Positions 36,301 to 49,196 of a DNA stretch of 64,000 nt are shown here, piece by piece (within the stretch, counting starts at the first letter, position 1; each line of letters begins with the position of its first letter). The position numbers and the translations under genes are program-made. Source of the DNA: Physcomitrium patens. Taxonomy: Eukaryota > Streptophyta > Bryopsida > Funariales > Funariaceae. Under the pieces are notes generated by a model, which searched no databases, was not told where the DNA came from, and worked only from the letters and a program-made list of their open reading frames with translations. The stretch is taken from assembly GCF_000002425.4 (NCBI RefSeq), contig NC_037259.1, forward strand, positions 1,839,218-1,903,217. Reading direction: 5' to 3'.

Positions 36301-39300
36301 CACGGGCGCCTCCGTAATTGGTGCTACTGCATCATCATCAGAGCTAAGCTCATCGTTCGACATTAATTCAGATGCTGGCAATCGAGACTCTCCATGATAT
36401 TGTACCGGGTACATCTATAGAACAATCTGGTCCTAGCCTTTCCTAATTGTCAATGTGTCTCGGCCCTAATCATTCATCGCTTTGGCTTGTTAAAGCCAAG
36501 GTCTGCCCAATAAAATGGGATACGATAACATAGAACTCTATAATCAAAATATAATATAATCGATTTTATATGTCAATCCCATGATTACAGTCGTAATATT
36601 GCGTAAGATTGCCATTAGCTTTATCCGACTATGATCTGCCATTCGTAGGACCAATGTCGTAGGTAGCAATTGCTTTAGATCCAAGTCCTCCATTGTATCC
36701 GCGTTCATTAAATTTACACTGGAGCCACCATCGATTTGTACCCCTGGAATTAAAACGCCATCGATTGATACACCGATTGTTGGTGATCCCGGATCTGGGT
36801 TTAAGCTAACTTCATAAATTTCTTTAGTGTGGGATCTTTGTTGTATTAACGCTGAATTCAATGTAGATCGACATTTTGGTGCTACAGCCAAAAGTTGCTT
36901 CATTATAATTGAAGGCTGAATAACATCCAAATCCCTCAGAATGTCGTAGGATTCCATATTGAGAGTAATTTCTAATGCTCTTTTACATTTCATTGGTTTC
37001 GATTTTATTCCATTTGGTAGCAATTCCTTCCTAGCAATTGGGATTGCTGTTGGTAACTTCGCCAACTTGTCTACCACTAAAGGTTCCTTTAATATGTAAG
37101 ATCTTTTATTGGACTATACATATATTGATACTTGGTCAGTTGGGATCGATTTTGATGGTCCCGATAAATTGGCACGTAGGACCAAATTGGATTCCTTAGT
37201 CTGTTGAGGTTTCAATATTGGGATATGTCCCAATACTGATATTGATTTGTTTAGCCCTGTGGACGGCGCCACTTGCTCTCTTGTGATTGGTTCATCCATG
37301 TCCTGAATTGGATTCTTGTCTTTTTGTTGGCCTCTAGTAAGCACTGCGTTCACCACCTCGACACGATGTACTGGTGAATCTTGTTGAACAGGGCCTTTGT
37401 CCTCCACCGATTGGCTTGTTTGTATTTGTTGGTCCCGGTTATTATAATTAAAGGGCGCATTGCACTATTGATAAGTGTGACCAGACTGCTTACAATTTCC
37501 ACATATTGGAGCATAGTCATCACTGGCCCTTGGATTAGGACATTCATTGGCATAATGACCAATTTGTCTGCAACGATAGCAACGAAGTAGTCTTCTGCCA
37601 ACTCCTTCAGGGATAATGGATGTCTCTATTGATATATAACGGCTAGGTCTGTTCCATGTCGGATGAGTAAAGGATCCTAATTGATCCATTGTTACTGTAG
37701 AGTCTGGTATTAGCTTTGTCATGGGTGGATATTGATGATATCTTGATTGGTTCATCGCCAATCCGTGAGTATTGGATACACCTTCTTAGTGAAAATTAGA
37801 GTTTAGAAAATGAGAATAATTGTTGTTTTGTTTATTTGCTCAATTTCCATTCTAGCCAAACCTATTTTCCGTTTGTACTTGATTGACATCCCACTGGGTT
37901 GGTTGAGTCATTATCTGGTTATTGAGTTGTTGTTGCTTTCGTAAATTCCAACAGTTGGTGGTAATATGCTTGCCCCCGCAAAAGGTACATTGTATAGTCA
38001 TTTGGGGTGGTGAAGGACATTCTGTTACTAAATGACTTTGTCCCTTACAATTGCTGCACCAGACATTGGGACGCATATTGGTTGGTTTATGCCTTTTTTC
38101 TTTATCCTTAGCCAGATTCACAGCCAATTCATCTATTTTTTTCGTCAATGTTAACAGCAATGACTCATTGGGATCTCTTGATACCAATGCATTTGGTAAT
38201 TTCTTTGTAGTTATTGATTTTTGATACGCGGAATAAGACGCATACAGGTGTGATGATGATGGTGGTATAGCTTGCTATGGAACGACATCCACTATTCCTT
38301 GTGGAATTGTACCATAATCATTCCTTCTCAGATAACTTCCCGATGCGTCATTCCAATTTGTCATTTGATAACCTCCTTGAGATGGAATCATCGTGGCTCC
38401 AACTGTTAAGTTCTGGTCATAGTGACATTCCTCCCATACTTTTGCTCGCTCAAGAGATGATGCAATGGTGGCTCATTGGGCCTCTTTTACAAACATTTTC
38501 AATTTTGGTGGGTGTAGTCCATTAACCAATATGGATAATACAAATGATTCTGGCATTTGGTTATTTAGCCATTTTCAAAGTATATCCGCTATACGACCAT
38601 AATATGACTGTACCGCTTCCCCTGGTACCATTTTGCTGTTCATTAATTTTTCTCTAAGACGTTCTTCAAAACCAATTGGTCGAAAATGGACTAAAAATGT
38701 ATTTTTCAATGCCTCCCAATTGATAAATTGTCCCACAGGTTGGTAGTTATACCACTCAGATGCTGTGTCTTTCAATGTCACTAGCAGCCATCTCAGCCAA
38801 ATGTCTTCTGTTCTTCCATTATTGGCTACACACGTCGTTAAGAATTGAGACAAATGTTGATTTGGATCCACACCTGGCAAACCTCAAAAAGTAGGTAATG
38901 GCATGACGCTAGTCGTTCGATCACCCACTACACCCATTTGAACTGCAATGGGAACTGTTGGTCCTCTGGACATCATTAAAGATGCTGGTGTTCCACTCAA
39001 TTTCTTATTAAAATAAAAACTGTCTTCCACAAAAGTCTTTTTTGGACTTCTAGGCCTTCCCAATTGACTATTATTATTTCCAAATAATTTTACTGGTTGA
39101 ATATGAGGTGAAAACGATAAGTTTTGATATACTCTGAATTGGTCTTTATTGGCAAGTGATTTTTGTCGATCTTTAGAACCAGTCTTGTTAGGATCAGACG
39201 TATTTCTAATTGAGAAGATACCTAGTGGGGTACCTAATTCCTCTATGCCTTCCTCGTTTTCCGTTAACGGCTTCGAGAGGTTTGCTAGACTATTAGCAGT

Positions 39301-39552
39301 GCTCTCCACGAGTGCTCTTGGTAATTTCTTTAATGGTATGTACTTTTGAAATATTAGAGGTCGATCGTCTTCTGGGTACGATCAAATATGCCGACAGGCA
39401 TGCAACCACGGATTAATCCAACTTTGTTGATGCTTCTTTTTCAATTTGTGATCTCGCTCATTACGCAACAAATTACTTGCTTGCAATTTCTCTCTTTTTT
39501 CCTTTGATTACTTTATTCTCTTTGCTGTTAAATTCTCATTCTTAATAACCAT
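33325..39552 (-). pseudogene. C1 gag-pol, single frame with nonsense codons
   Basis: From ATG 39552 to 33325 all recognisable domains lie in one reading frame (about 2075 codons), broken by ten or more stop codons but no net frameshift. Gag: capsid-like region with VTLKDTASEWYNYQPVGQF (38700s), then four cysteine/histidine knuckles between 38080 and 37450 (WCSNCKGQSHLVTEC, CTFCGGKHITTNCW, CYRCRQIGHYANEC, CGNCKQSGH). Protease at about 36700: IPGVQIDGGSSVNLM. RT 35800-35390: KIRICQDFRKLNA, MPFGLCNA, then FLDD in place of YxDD. RNase H near 34950: VYVDASNVAIG. Integrase: HHCC region (34330-34200), first Asp in the TKWGEA block, GCPKELVSDRGTHF, and NGQTKK where the catalytic Glu is expected. The reading may run on past 33325, where a TGA interrupts. 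Confidence 0.9.
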
Positions 39553-39644
39553 ACTCTTTCTTCAAACACTACTTAAATTGTCTTCTATTGCCAAATTTCT
39601 CACACGTTTGGTAATTAATTCCTAACACTCAAAGCTATTATCAC

Positions 39645-39662
39645 TCTCTGACAGCGGCGCCA
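39645..39662 (-). other. C1 primer binding site (tRNA-Asp type)
   Basis: TGGCGCCGCTGTCAGAGA on the minus strand, next to the 5' LTR. It matches 14 of 18 positions of the complement of the plant tRNA-Asp 3' end. The C2 site matches 17 of 18. Confidence 0.75.
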
Positions 39663-39665
39663 AAA

Positions 39666-40431
39666 TGTGATTGCTCGTTTTACTTATTCCGGAAGAAACC
39701 TCCCAACATAAACCCGTATAGGGGGATTCGAACACGAGGAATGACTAGTTGCTTAAGCATTCACGTTAGGATCACACAATCAATTACCTCCTGAATGTAT
39801 CATCTCTATTTCCAATATCTGAATACACAAGGAAACTACAATCTCCTCCTTCACCTTATCGGTCTCTTCCTTACAGCAATTCAGTCATACCAATAACTAT
39901 TATTTCCACCAATATATTCACCCTTATAATCTCCAATTGTAATACTGCGCCCTCATAGCTTTCAGCACACAATTACTCTCATTCCAATCACTAGAATTCT
40001 TCATATAGAACTGCCATTCACATTACAGTGTTTCACACAAACACAGACTCATTCTCTCTGCTGAACTACAATCAGATTTCAGCATTCAATCTTTCTTCTT
40101 CTCAAATAATACCAATCACATTTCCATTCTATAATTCACTTCACAATATTCAAAAACTTTCAATCCTCTTATTCAAAAAAAATAACAAACAAAAGAAAAG
40201 AGGTAGCACCAAGCTTACCCCAGCTCACAACTCTCACAATCTGGCATTTTCTTCCCCTCTCCCATCCTCCTTATACTACCTCAAGATACCAACTCCTATT
40301 CTACAGATGATAACTACTTTTCTTGACTATTCATCCATTTTACCTACTGAACCACCTTTTCAGCAATTATCTATCCTTGTTTACACTATACACTAGGTAT
40401 CTACATTTTGAAAATAACTACTTATTCTACA
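39666..40431 (-). repeat. C1 5' LTR (766 bp)
   Basis: Pair of 30428-31193. It contains GGGGATTCGAACACG (minus strand CGTGTTCGAATCCCC), a match to a Pol III B-box, also present in the other LTRs with small changes. Confidence 0.93.
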
Positions 40432-40513
40432 ATGACTTACAATGACTTTGATTTTGATGATGGAGATATTGTAGTATAATTCTTTAGCATGTACTATTGT
40501 ATATACAGATTTG

Positions 40514-40525
40514 AAGGAAGTGAGT
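40514..40525 (+). other. Element A polypurine tract
   Basis: GAAGGAAGTGAG directly before the TGT start of the right LTR. It fixes that LTR boundary. Confidence 0.7.
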
Positions 40526-40771
40526 GTCATGATGTATTTAATTTAAGTGCATTAGAGATACTTGAAGGATAATTAACTTTATTTTTAGGAGAAGAGTAAT
40601 ATAATGCTAATACATTAATAAATTTAAATAAAATTTAGATTTAGAAATTACTAGCTTAGATAGATTATTCAAGCTTTAAGAATGTTATCTTTTAGAGTAG
40701 GTATCCAACTCTATAGTGATTGAAGATAGATATTGAAAGAAGATTAGGATAAAGATTTTGGCATCAAGTAG

Positions 40772-40802
<31 letters not shown>

Positions 40803-41390
40803 CTTAGATAGGAATATGTGGAAGGATAATCATTAGAATTATGAGGTGGTAAGTTTCAAAATTGGTTCAAGGTTTTCAATACCACTTACTAAATTTTTAT
40901 CTTTTTGTGATGAAATTTTGAAAGAAGCTAGATGTCATTGTTAGCTATTCAACAAGTCTTAGCATGTAAGAATAAAAATTGTAACGAGGGAGATCCAAAC
41001 TAATTTGTAGACATGGATTTTGAGAGCAATGGTTACAATAAGTAGTCAATTTTTTTTTTAAAATTTGATTTTCATTTTTTAATTTTTTTTTATTGAATTT
41101 AATAATTTAAAGTTTGTAATTTGAGTTAAGTTCAATGAACTAAATTTTATTTAAATTTAACTGATAGTAAGTGATTTATAGGTATTTTAGTGAGAAGAAG
41201 TTTGGATTTGAGATTAGAGTTAGGAATTAAGTGCATCTTGGTATAAGAAAGAAATTAATGTAAAATTTGTACTCAATATTTGGACTATCTTATTTATATT
41301 TGAATTTATTTGGATATCATTGTATTTTTATAATCTACTTACAATCAAGGACCTTGTATTCTTTAAAGGAGGCTCACCTTCTTAACAACA
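40526..41390 (+). repeat. Element A 3' LTR (865 bp)
   Basis: Starts TGTCATG, ends AACAACA and is followed by CTAT. It contains one copy of the 190-bp unit duplicated in the left LTR and a 28-base T run at 40775-40802. Confidence 0.8.
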
Positions 41391-41583
41391 CTATGGAAAA
41401 AAAAATCACATTTTTTTTAAAGCATTGTCTTTATAATTACTCAATTGATCTTAAAGAATAAGCTTAACCACTATTTGGACTAATTTACAACTTATCACAA
41501 AATGACCTAGCTTCATTAAAAGAATATATATTAATAAATATTAAATAAAAAATTTAATATGCTATTTAAAATTTTTAATATAA

Positions 41584-41587
<4 letters not shown>

Positions 41588-41640
<53 letters not shown>
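41588..41640. repeat. (AT)n microsatellite
   Basis: About 53 bases of alternating AT at the boundary between the B1 RT remnant and the B2 LTR-like region. Confidence 0.92.
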
Positions 41641-41646
<6 letters not shown>

Positions 41647-44600
41647 AATTAGATGGAAGTAAGTAGGAGTAAATATATTTAATAATATCTTGTAGAAAGA
41701 TATCATTAGCATAAATTTTATTTTTTATATATTTTAAAGTAATTAGTAGGTTAAAAAATAGGCCAAAAAATTAGCTATATATTGTATATACTAATGATTT
41801 ATGATAAAAATTAGCCATATAGCACATATATAAAAAACTTATTTTATAAGTTGAACATATGTCTTACAAATTGGACACATGTTAGAGGTCTTATAAAACT
41901 TTGCAATGTAACTTCTAATTAAATAATATAAATAGAAACAATATTAATTTAATTTTTTTTATTTTATTTTATTTTATTTTATTTTATTTTTATTTTATTT
42001 TTTATTCTTATCAAGTCTTTTTTATTTTTAATCTAATTTTAAGAATTTTAGTTCTTTGATTTTTAATAATAGCCATTCTAATTTTTTTCTCAAATTTAAA
42101 TATTTAATTATTTTATTTTTCTTATCTTTTTTCAAAAAATGTCTCACTTGTTCATTTACATTCTTTAAGTTATTATTTTTAATAGATTTCCAAATATTTA
42201 TTTACAATATCAAAGTTTTATTTTTTCTTGATTAAGTATAGATTATTTCTTTTTTGATAAGACATAAATATATTAGAGATTATGGATTATCTTTTTAAAA
42301 TTGATATTAAACTTGGAAGTCTTGTTATTCTTAAATCCTTTCTTTTATTTATCTATAGTGATATTAAATACTTTATTTTATTTTATTATATTATCATGAT
42401 AGAACTTATTAAAGTGATAAATTCCATAGCACAAATATAAGAAAAAATGAAGGACTTAATGGTTATAATACATCAATTCAATTTAGTACCATAAAATATA
42501 ATAAAATCGACAAAAAATAAATATTTAGAAATAACTAGAATTGCTTCAATATCTATATCAAATCATATTATTTCTTCAATTATAGAAGATGATTCAAGCA
42601 TTAGAGAACTAAGAATGGCCTTGCATGCAAATTTGATGGCACAAGAATAATGTTTCAAGGATTTATCAATCAAGTACAAATAATTATTGAATTTCAACTT
42701 CAAAGTTATTAAACTGCAAGACTATAAGTCATATTTATTCAAATATCACTTTTAAGATTTCTTTTAGCATTAATTTTAACTTTTTTGAATAATATAATTT
42801 AATATTGAATAATTTGGAAGATTTTTTGGTAGAGTTTTAATTCATGTATGAAGAACATGATGTAATTTGTGCTTTAACCAACAAGATTTATATTTTGTGT
42901 CAAATAAATAAATTAATAATATTAAATGCTTCATAATTTCAACAACTTGTAACTGATATTAAATGAAATGATACTACATTAATCAACCAATTTTTTTGTA
43001 AAGTATAATATGAGATAAAAAAATTAATTTTGGATATAATTAATTTACAAACATTGATTCAAGCAATTGAATTTACTATAAATTGTGAAAATCAAATTTT
43101 TTAATTTTGATGTGAGAGTTGTACAAGTGGACCTCAATATTTTCATAATTTAATGGCAACACCAATGCCTTCTCAATACCAATATTTGAAAGAGGAATAT
43201 ATGTAAATTGAGGCAATATATTTTAAATTGCTTATTGAGCATGAAAAGACTTGTTATTGTCAAGAAAGATTGTACTAACATTATGAAGAATCTAAGCACA
43301 CTATTCAACGTTATTAAAAAAAAATAAAACAAAACCACAAAATAAAAAGTATGGTTATAAAAAAATATGTTAAAAAATAAGTTCTTTCATCTATAATAAA
43401 AATATTTTAGTTAGAATTTTGTGCAATATCTTACAAAGGTCATATTCTCTCTTCTCAATCTTCTTTTTGTTTTAAAATAAATATTTATTTAGGACCTAAA
43501 AATCACAAAGTCTCTATATTATAAGATTTAAGAGCTTTAATTTATTTTTTAGATTAAAAATTTTTTAAAAAAAGAAAGTATATCTCAATAAAAAAAATAA
43601 ACTTGTAAATGTAGAAGTCATAGATGGTCGCCCATTGTCTTTAGGAAATATTACCTATAATTTTTTTTCCATAGAACTAATAATAAATAGTCATAATAGT
43701 TTTGTGATATTTAATATAATTAGATCTCTTTTTAATTTGGTCATTTTAGATTTATTATGGCTAAAAAATTATAAACTTTAGATAGATTGGATATTTTATA
43801 GTCTTTATTTTTTTTAAAGTAGAACTAAAAGTTTTATTAGTCAAGTAAAAAATCATAATTCTAGTGCAGCCATATTCTTATGCATGTTATAAAAAAAGTA
43901 TCAACTTTTTTTTATTTATGCTTCATCTATTTGTAATAGTAGAAATATTTTATATGATATTTCAAATTAATACTAAGATTATTAAGATATTTTTGAAAAG
44001 AAGAATGCTTATAATTTTTGAAAGTATTGTCTTTATGATTGCTCAATTGACTTTTAAGAAAGAGTTCAATAGTTATTTGGACCAATTTATAGATTATTAT
44101 AAAATAAATTGGATGAACTCAAGGAATAGATTAATAAAAATTTGGCTAAGAATTTTATATGCCATTCAAAATTTCTAGCAAGAGATTATATCTTATCTAT
44201 AAAGAAAAAATATAGATCAATGTAGATATATATAAATTATCAAGGATTCAATAAGATTAATATCAATTATAGGTACTTTTTATCTTTAATATTTTGATTT
44301 TTTGATCAATTGATTTAAGCCAAGATTTATATAAAAATAAATTTATGAAAAATATGTAATTTAATATACATAAAAATGAAATTAATAAAAGAATATATTT
44401 TAAACTTGATATAAGCATTTTAAATATAATGTCATGTCTTTTATACTTGCAAATGTACTAGTTGCTTTTAAATTTTTAAGAATTTTTAGATGATTTTATT
44501 ATGTATTATCTAATAAAATTTGAATCTATTTTAAAAACATATAAAAGTATGGATTTTGTGTTTCTCGTGTATTACAAAAAATTTAAAGATGCAAGATTGA

Positions 44601-45300
44601 AAGGTATAAATTTCATAATACTTAATTTAATTTCATAAGATATATCATTTTAACTGATGGTCTCATAATAGATCCTAAAAAACGTTTAAACTAGCATAGA
44701 TTGAAAGATTTCAAAAATAATTAGGGACGTCTATTATTTTTTGGAATTTTTTAACTACTATTGTATTCTTTTCATGATTTTTTTTTAAAGTTGTAGATCC
44801 ACTTAATATTTGATATATAAAAATAAATTTGAGTAAAATAAAGAAATTAAAGAAATATTTTAAAGCTTTAAAGATAAATTTTATTTTTGTACTAATTTTG
44901 TATTGTGTTGATTTTTTAAAGCATTTTTTTATGAAAATTGATGCACGAAAATTTAATTTGAATGAGGTATTGTTACAAATAAGAAAAAATGACAAACTTC
45001 ATCCAATAGTTGAGATCCATTGGAATCTATGAAGATTTATTTTATGTTTGATATCTTTCTTTTTTAGCCATACAAAATAGTAAATATACCAAAAAAAAGA
45101 TAAATACCACTTCTTCTTATAGAAATGAACAACAATTAAGAATTTTAGGTAAAAGAGATCTTAGATTTAAAACAATGCCAAAATAAATTGGAATAACTTA
45201 TAAATTGGTATAAAAATGATATTTATGAACATACATAGGAATTAGTCAAGAATTTTATAAATATAGTACAAAAAGTTGATGTCTTTGATAATTTGACAAG
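41641..45300 (+). mobile_element. Ty3/gypsy relic B2
   Basis: LTR-like leader 41641-42060 including a (TTTTA)n tract (41952-42003), then gag remnant about 42430-43300, protease remnant 43480-43800, RT remnant 43860-44660, RNase H remnant 44829-45032 (KIDARKFNLNEVLLQI, KLHPIVEIH) and a short integrase-like stretch to about 45300. Every part is recognisable mainly by matching the order and wording of B3 and B4. Frames shift repeatedly and most C/G positions have become T/A. Confidence 0.7.
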
Positions 45301-47570
45301 AATTTTAACTCATTGTTCTTGTCTTGTTTTAGAAGTGAGTGGATTACCTTACTTCTATTGTTATATTTTAAAGGTTGCAAATTATCTACCTTTAAACAAA
45401 TTGTTTTGTTTTCTAATACTACTTAAAAAAAAAAAATAGATTATCTTTCTTTGTGGAAATTTTTATTTGATATTAGAAGTTGTGGATTATCTTCTTTTAA
45501 TTTGACTTATGGATTTTTTAAGTTATTTTAAATAGAAACAAAAATTATAGATGCTATATTTGACAAAAGTAAAAATAAATTTATAACTATTACAAATCTT
45601 CACAAACTTGTTAATATTCTTAGGATAGAAATTTTACGCATCATTAATGCCAACCAAGGAAATAATAATCCTATGCCTATAAAAGAAGTTCAAAGTCTAT
45701 ATTAAAAAGTTGTGCAGTTGAAGGAAGCAAGTAGATCAACCTTACAACCAAATCTAAGAAGTTTTGCTTCTACAAGTACAAAAGGGATAAGGATTAGTAT
45801 GCCCAAGAAGTTTCATGGAATAAGATTAAAATTTTGAGGATTTTTATAACAAGTCAAGCTCTATGTAAGATTGCATTCTTTCCAATATTTTGATGGATTT
45901 ACTCAAATTAGGTTCATAAACATACTTTTATCTTGAATTACTTTTTCCTGGTTTGTACCTTTGATAAATAAAGATTTGTAATACCTTTATGATTTGAATT
46001 CATTTTTAAAAGTATTTACGATGATATTTGGAGAAAGAGTATCTAGAAAGAGTAATAAAGATCAAACTCTTATCTTTATAACAAAGATCACAATCAATCT
46101 CTATATATGTTGCTGAATTTGAAAACCTTGCTCACAACATGGATTGAAATGAAAAAGTCTTTATCAATCAATTTTGATATGGATTGAAGGACAATATCAA
46201 AGATTTATTATTGATAATGTCAAAAGCAAAATCTTTGCAATAATTTATTGTTGAAGCTATTGCATGTGATAATTAATTATTTGAAAGGTATTAAAAACAA
46301 AGATTTGGTTGGAGAAGAACAAGTCAAGTAATGACGGTAGTTCCTAAATTTTCAGAAACTTATTCATCAAGGCCAAAGCCAATATAAATTGATATGGTAT
46401 GTTATAAACCTCTTACTAAATAAGAAAATACTTGTTGTTGTGAAGAAGGTTTGTACATGTATTGTAGAAAATCCAAGCATACTACTCAATATTATCTAAA
46501 AAAGTAATGTAATTACAAAATAAGGAGCATGATTGTCAAAAAAGATGATGTCTTGAAAAATGAATCTCTCTAATTACAATAAGAATTATATGGCTAAAAT
46601 CTTATAGAATTCTTAATAAAGGTTTTATTTTCTCCTTAGATCCTTCATTTTGTTTTATAATAGAAGTTTATTTAGGACCAAAAGATCACAAAGTCTTAAT
46701 CTTGTTGGATTCAAGAGCCTCAATTTGTTTCATAGATAAAGACTTTGTCAAAAAATAAGATATATCTTTAATTAAAAAAATAAAATTTATCCATGTAAAA
46801 GTAATAGATAGTCATTTATTATCTTTTGAAAATTTTACACATAAAATTATTTCTATAAAAGTAGCAACTAATTGTTATAATAATTTAATAATATTTAATA
46901 TGATTAGATTTCTTTTTAACTCAATTACTTTAGGATTATCATGGTTAAAAAGGTATAATCTTTAAATAGACTAGATTTCTTGTAATCTTGATTTTTTTCA
47001 TAGTTTAGTCCAAGATTGTACTAGCAAGTAAAAATTTATAAGACCAATACATCCAAACTATTATTGATATATGTTAGAACTTTTATGTATGTTGTAAAAG
47101 AAGGATCAACTTTTGTTATATATGCCACATCTATTATTGATGGAGAAAAGATTTTAAGTGACATTCAAAGTTAATACCAAGATTATTAAGACATCATTGA
47201 AAAAAATTATAGATATTCTTTTAGAGCATTGTCCTTATAATTGTTCCATTGATCTTCAAGAAAGAGCTCAAGTACCATTTGGACCAATTTACAGCTTATC
47301 ATAGAACAAATTGGCTACACTTAAAGAATATATTGATGAAAATTTGGCTAAAAACTTCTTATTCTATTCTAAATCTCTAACTAGAGCTTCTATCTTATTT
47401 GTGAAAAAAAAAGATGAATCTTTGTAGATGTATGTAGACTATCAAGGATTCAATAAGTTCACCATTAAGAATAGTTATCATCTATCCTTAATTTTAGGAC
47501 TTCTTGATTAACTAAATAAAAAAAAAGATCTATACAAAATAGATCTATGACGACCATATAATTTGGTATA

Positions 47571-49035
47571 ATATTCTACTATGTTTGTTCTTACTTGAAA
47601 ATGCACCAAGCCCCTAACTGTGGAAGATGAGTTAAAATAGAATAAAAATTCTATCAAATCTAATAGAGCCTTAAATAAACTTCAAGTAATTCCTAATAAA
47701 TCCAATTAAACTTTCACCTATTGAAATAAATTTAAAAGAAGTTACAAAAGAAACACAAAGAAGTCATGATTTAATTTAAAAAAAAAACAAAAAATATTAA
47801 AAATTACAAAAATAAATATTTTAAAAAAATAAAAATAAAAATTTAAAAATATTAAAAATAAAAAATTTAAAGAAAAAAAATAATCTTAAAGAAATATTAA
47901 ATATAATCTTAATTAAAATCTTAATTGATTCTTAATCAAGTTTTAAGTCAAATCATAATTAAAATCCTAATTAAATCTTAACCAAATCTTAGTTCAAATC
48001 ATAATGAAATTTTAAACCCTAGAAAAATTCTAAATAAACTCTGAACAAATTTCAATCAAACTCTAGTCAAGTTTTAAATCAAATCTTAAACAAATATTAA
48101 TCCTAATAAAATCTTAGAGTAAATCATAATCCCTAATCAAACCATAAAAAAATCTTGAATTTATAAAATTTAAATAGTTTAATTCAAAATTTGCAAAATT
48201 CTTAATATCTTAATAAGAAACAAACAAAAGAAAGACAAAATCCATTGCACTTATCAATTGAGAGAAATACAAGATAATCCAATTGGATGTTGAAGGGCTT
48301 CCTACTTTAATTTGAATGCTAAACTTCCAGTGCCAATATCTCCTTTTTAAACTATTAAATTACTTTTAAATTTCAATAAAATGTTAGAAATCAAGTCTAG
48401 TATTCATATAAAAAAATTTCACCTTAATTCAATTGACAAAGTACTAAAGATCTTAGAAAAACTCATTGACGCTCAAATTCCAATTTTTGAGACCTCAATT
48501 CACAAAAACCTTCATATATTTCAATCTAAGTATTTGATTAATTCTAAAATTTGCATATACATCAATAATTAATATACCAACATATTTTTTAAATTTTAAC
48601 TTATATATATTGTAAAATTCAAGAAACTCTCAAATTTATAAATATATTTTTATTTCTCAAATCCTAATACCACCAAAAACATTACTAACTTTGAAAATCC
48701 TTCAAAATCTCAATATTGATTCAAATGATATGAAATAAATGCTTAAAAATTTATTCTTAAGTTTTATCTCAAATTCTACTTTTTAATTTATAAAAAAATG
48801 GTGGAGTCACCATAGGTATATGGTTTTGTACCTCGGGGTCTGATTTCAACATAGGTTGACAACTGGTCCTCTTCAAATATCAATTCTTAGCTTTTTGAGA
48901 TTTTTTTTTTCTAAAATTAATTCTCAATTTCTTCTTATATATGCTTATAATATTTAATTTTCCAATCTACTTATTTTTTCTTTATTTATGATCCTACAAA
49001 GTAAGTAGAAGCCTATTTTATAAAAAGGCAACATT

Positions 49036-49068
<33 letters not shown>

Positions 49069-49196
49069 TTCTATTATCTTTTTGATTATTATTAATATTT
49101 TAAAGATAATTTTCTATAATATTTTAAAATAAGATCTTCTATCATATAATCTTTTCTTCCTCCTTTCATTCATTAGCTGTATTACATCATAATAAT
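47571..49196. mobile_element. Unclassified 1.6-kb insertion in B3 RT
   Basis: RT text stops after the LV codons at 47567 and resumes at 49197. GTATA (47566-47570) and GTATT (49197-49201) flank the extra DNA, which looks like a 5-bp target duplication with one change. The insert has no convincing protein. It contains a degenerate array (47900-48170) of AATCTTAA/TCAAAT-type words with a spacing of roughly 12-14 bp, an oligo-T run (49038-49066) and a GC-richer patch near 48800-48880. It could be a non-autonomous element or a solo LTR. Its ends are not certain. Confidence 0.45.
49038..49066. repeat. Oligo-T tract
   Basis: About 29 consecutive T, inside the unclassified insertion. Confidence 0.85.

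Larger units (their letters stand above)
30428..40431 (-). mobile_element. Ty3/gypsy element C1, 10,004 bp, nested in element A
   Basis: Complete LTR retrotransposon on the minus strand. LTRs 39666-40431 (5') and 30428-31193 (3') are both exactly 766 bp, start TGTG and end TACA. Order (minus): 5' LTR, tRNA-Asp-type primer site, gag, protease, RT, RNase H, integrase, an additional ORF, purine tract, 3' LTR. The LTRs differ at about 29 positions, all transitions. No chromodomain was seen after integrase. The primer choice resembles plant Athila/Tat elements, but lineage is not established. Confidence 0.93.
24319..40513 (+). pseudogene. Element A gag-pol remnant
   Basis: Dead polyprotein, split by C1 at 30428-40431. 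Gag about 24340-25460: the capsid part includes MDVHQVRESC at 24676, and a zinc knuckle near 25366 reads CMYCDSFKHERKDY, where the last cysteine is now tyrosine. Protease near 26515: DHRLEMNIMSRRIYEMSKW, with the D-[ST]-G triad lost. RT about 27380-28480: LRFIQDM near 27810 and the later VRRFLDACVFYH block at 28400. RNase H about 28500-29150. Integrase about 29150-29940, including FILEDIIHCYESIG and LKLTTSYNSKAN. The coding text after C1 (from 40437) continues the frame broken at 30427 and ends shortly before the purine tract. Stops and frameshifts are frequent throughout. Confidence 0.8.
23274..41390 (+). mobile_element. Ty3/gypsy element A, nested in B1 and carrying C1
   Basis: Both LTRs can be placed: left 23274-24318 and right 40526-41390, starting TGT and (right copy) ending ACA. 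A 4-bp duplication CTAT flanks it (23270-23273 and 41391-41394). A purine tract GAAGGAAGTGAG lies directly before the right LTR. Without the C1 insertion the element is about 8.1 kb. Coding order gag, protease, RT, RNase H, integrase on the plus strand. I could not recognise the primer binding site after the left LTR. Confidence 0.85.
21500..41590 (+). mobile_element. Ty3/gypsy relic B1, interrupted by element A
   Basis: Left part 21500-23273: LTR-like DNA (21500-21780), then a gag remnant (about 21800-22700) and an aspartic protease remnant (22750-23060). Right part 41391-41590: start of reverse transcriptase, similar to 47230-47380 and 62340-62480. The two parts join cleanly if 23274-41390 plus one copy of CTAT is removed: the text on both sides then lines up with the B3 and B4 copies. 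Every frame has many stops and the base composition is extremely AT-rich. Family: Ty3/gypsy from protease and RT wording. The 3' half of pol is missing. Confidence 0.75.

Noticed and set aside
39700..39790. Possible tRNA on the minus strand of the C LTR (TTCGAATCC)
   Set aside because: The would-be T-arm does not pair and there is no acceptor stem or D-arm. It is kept only as a B-box-like observation.
47900..48170. CRISPR-like array
   Set aside because: The repeated words vary in sequence and spacing, there are no constant repeats or unique spacers, and the genome is eukaryotic.
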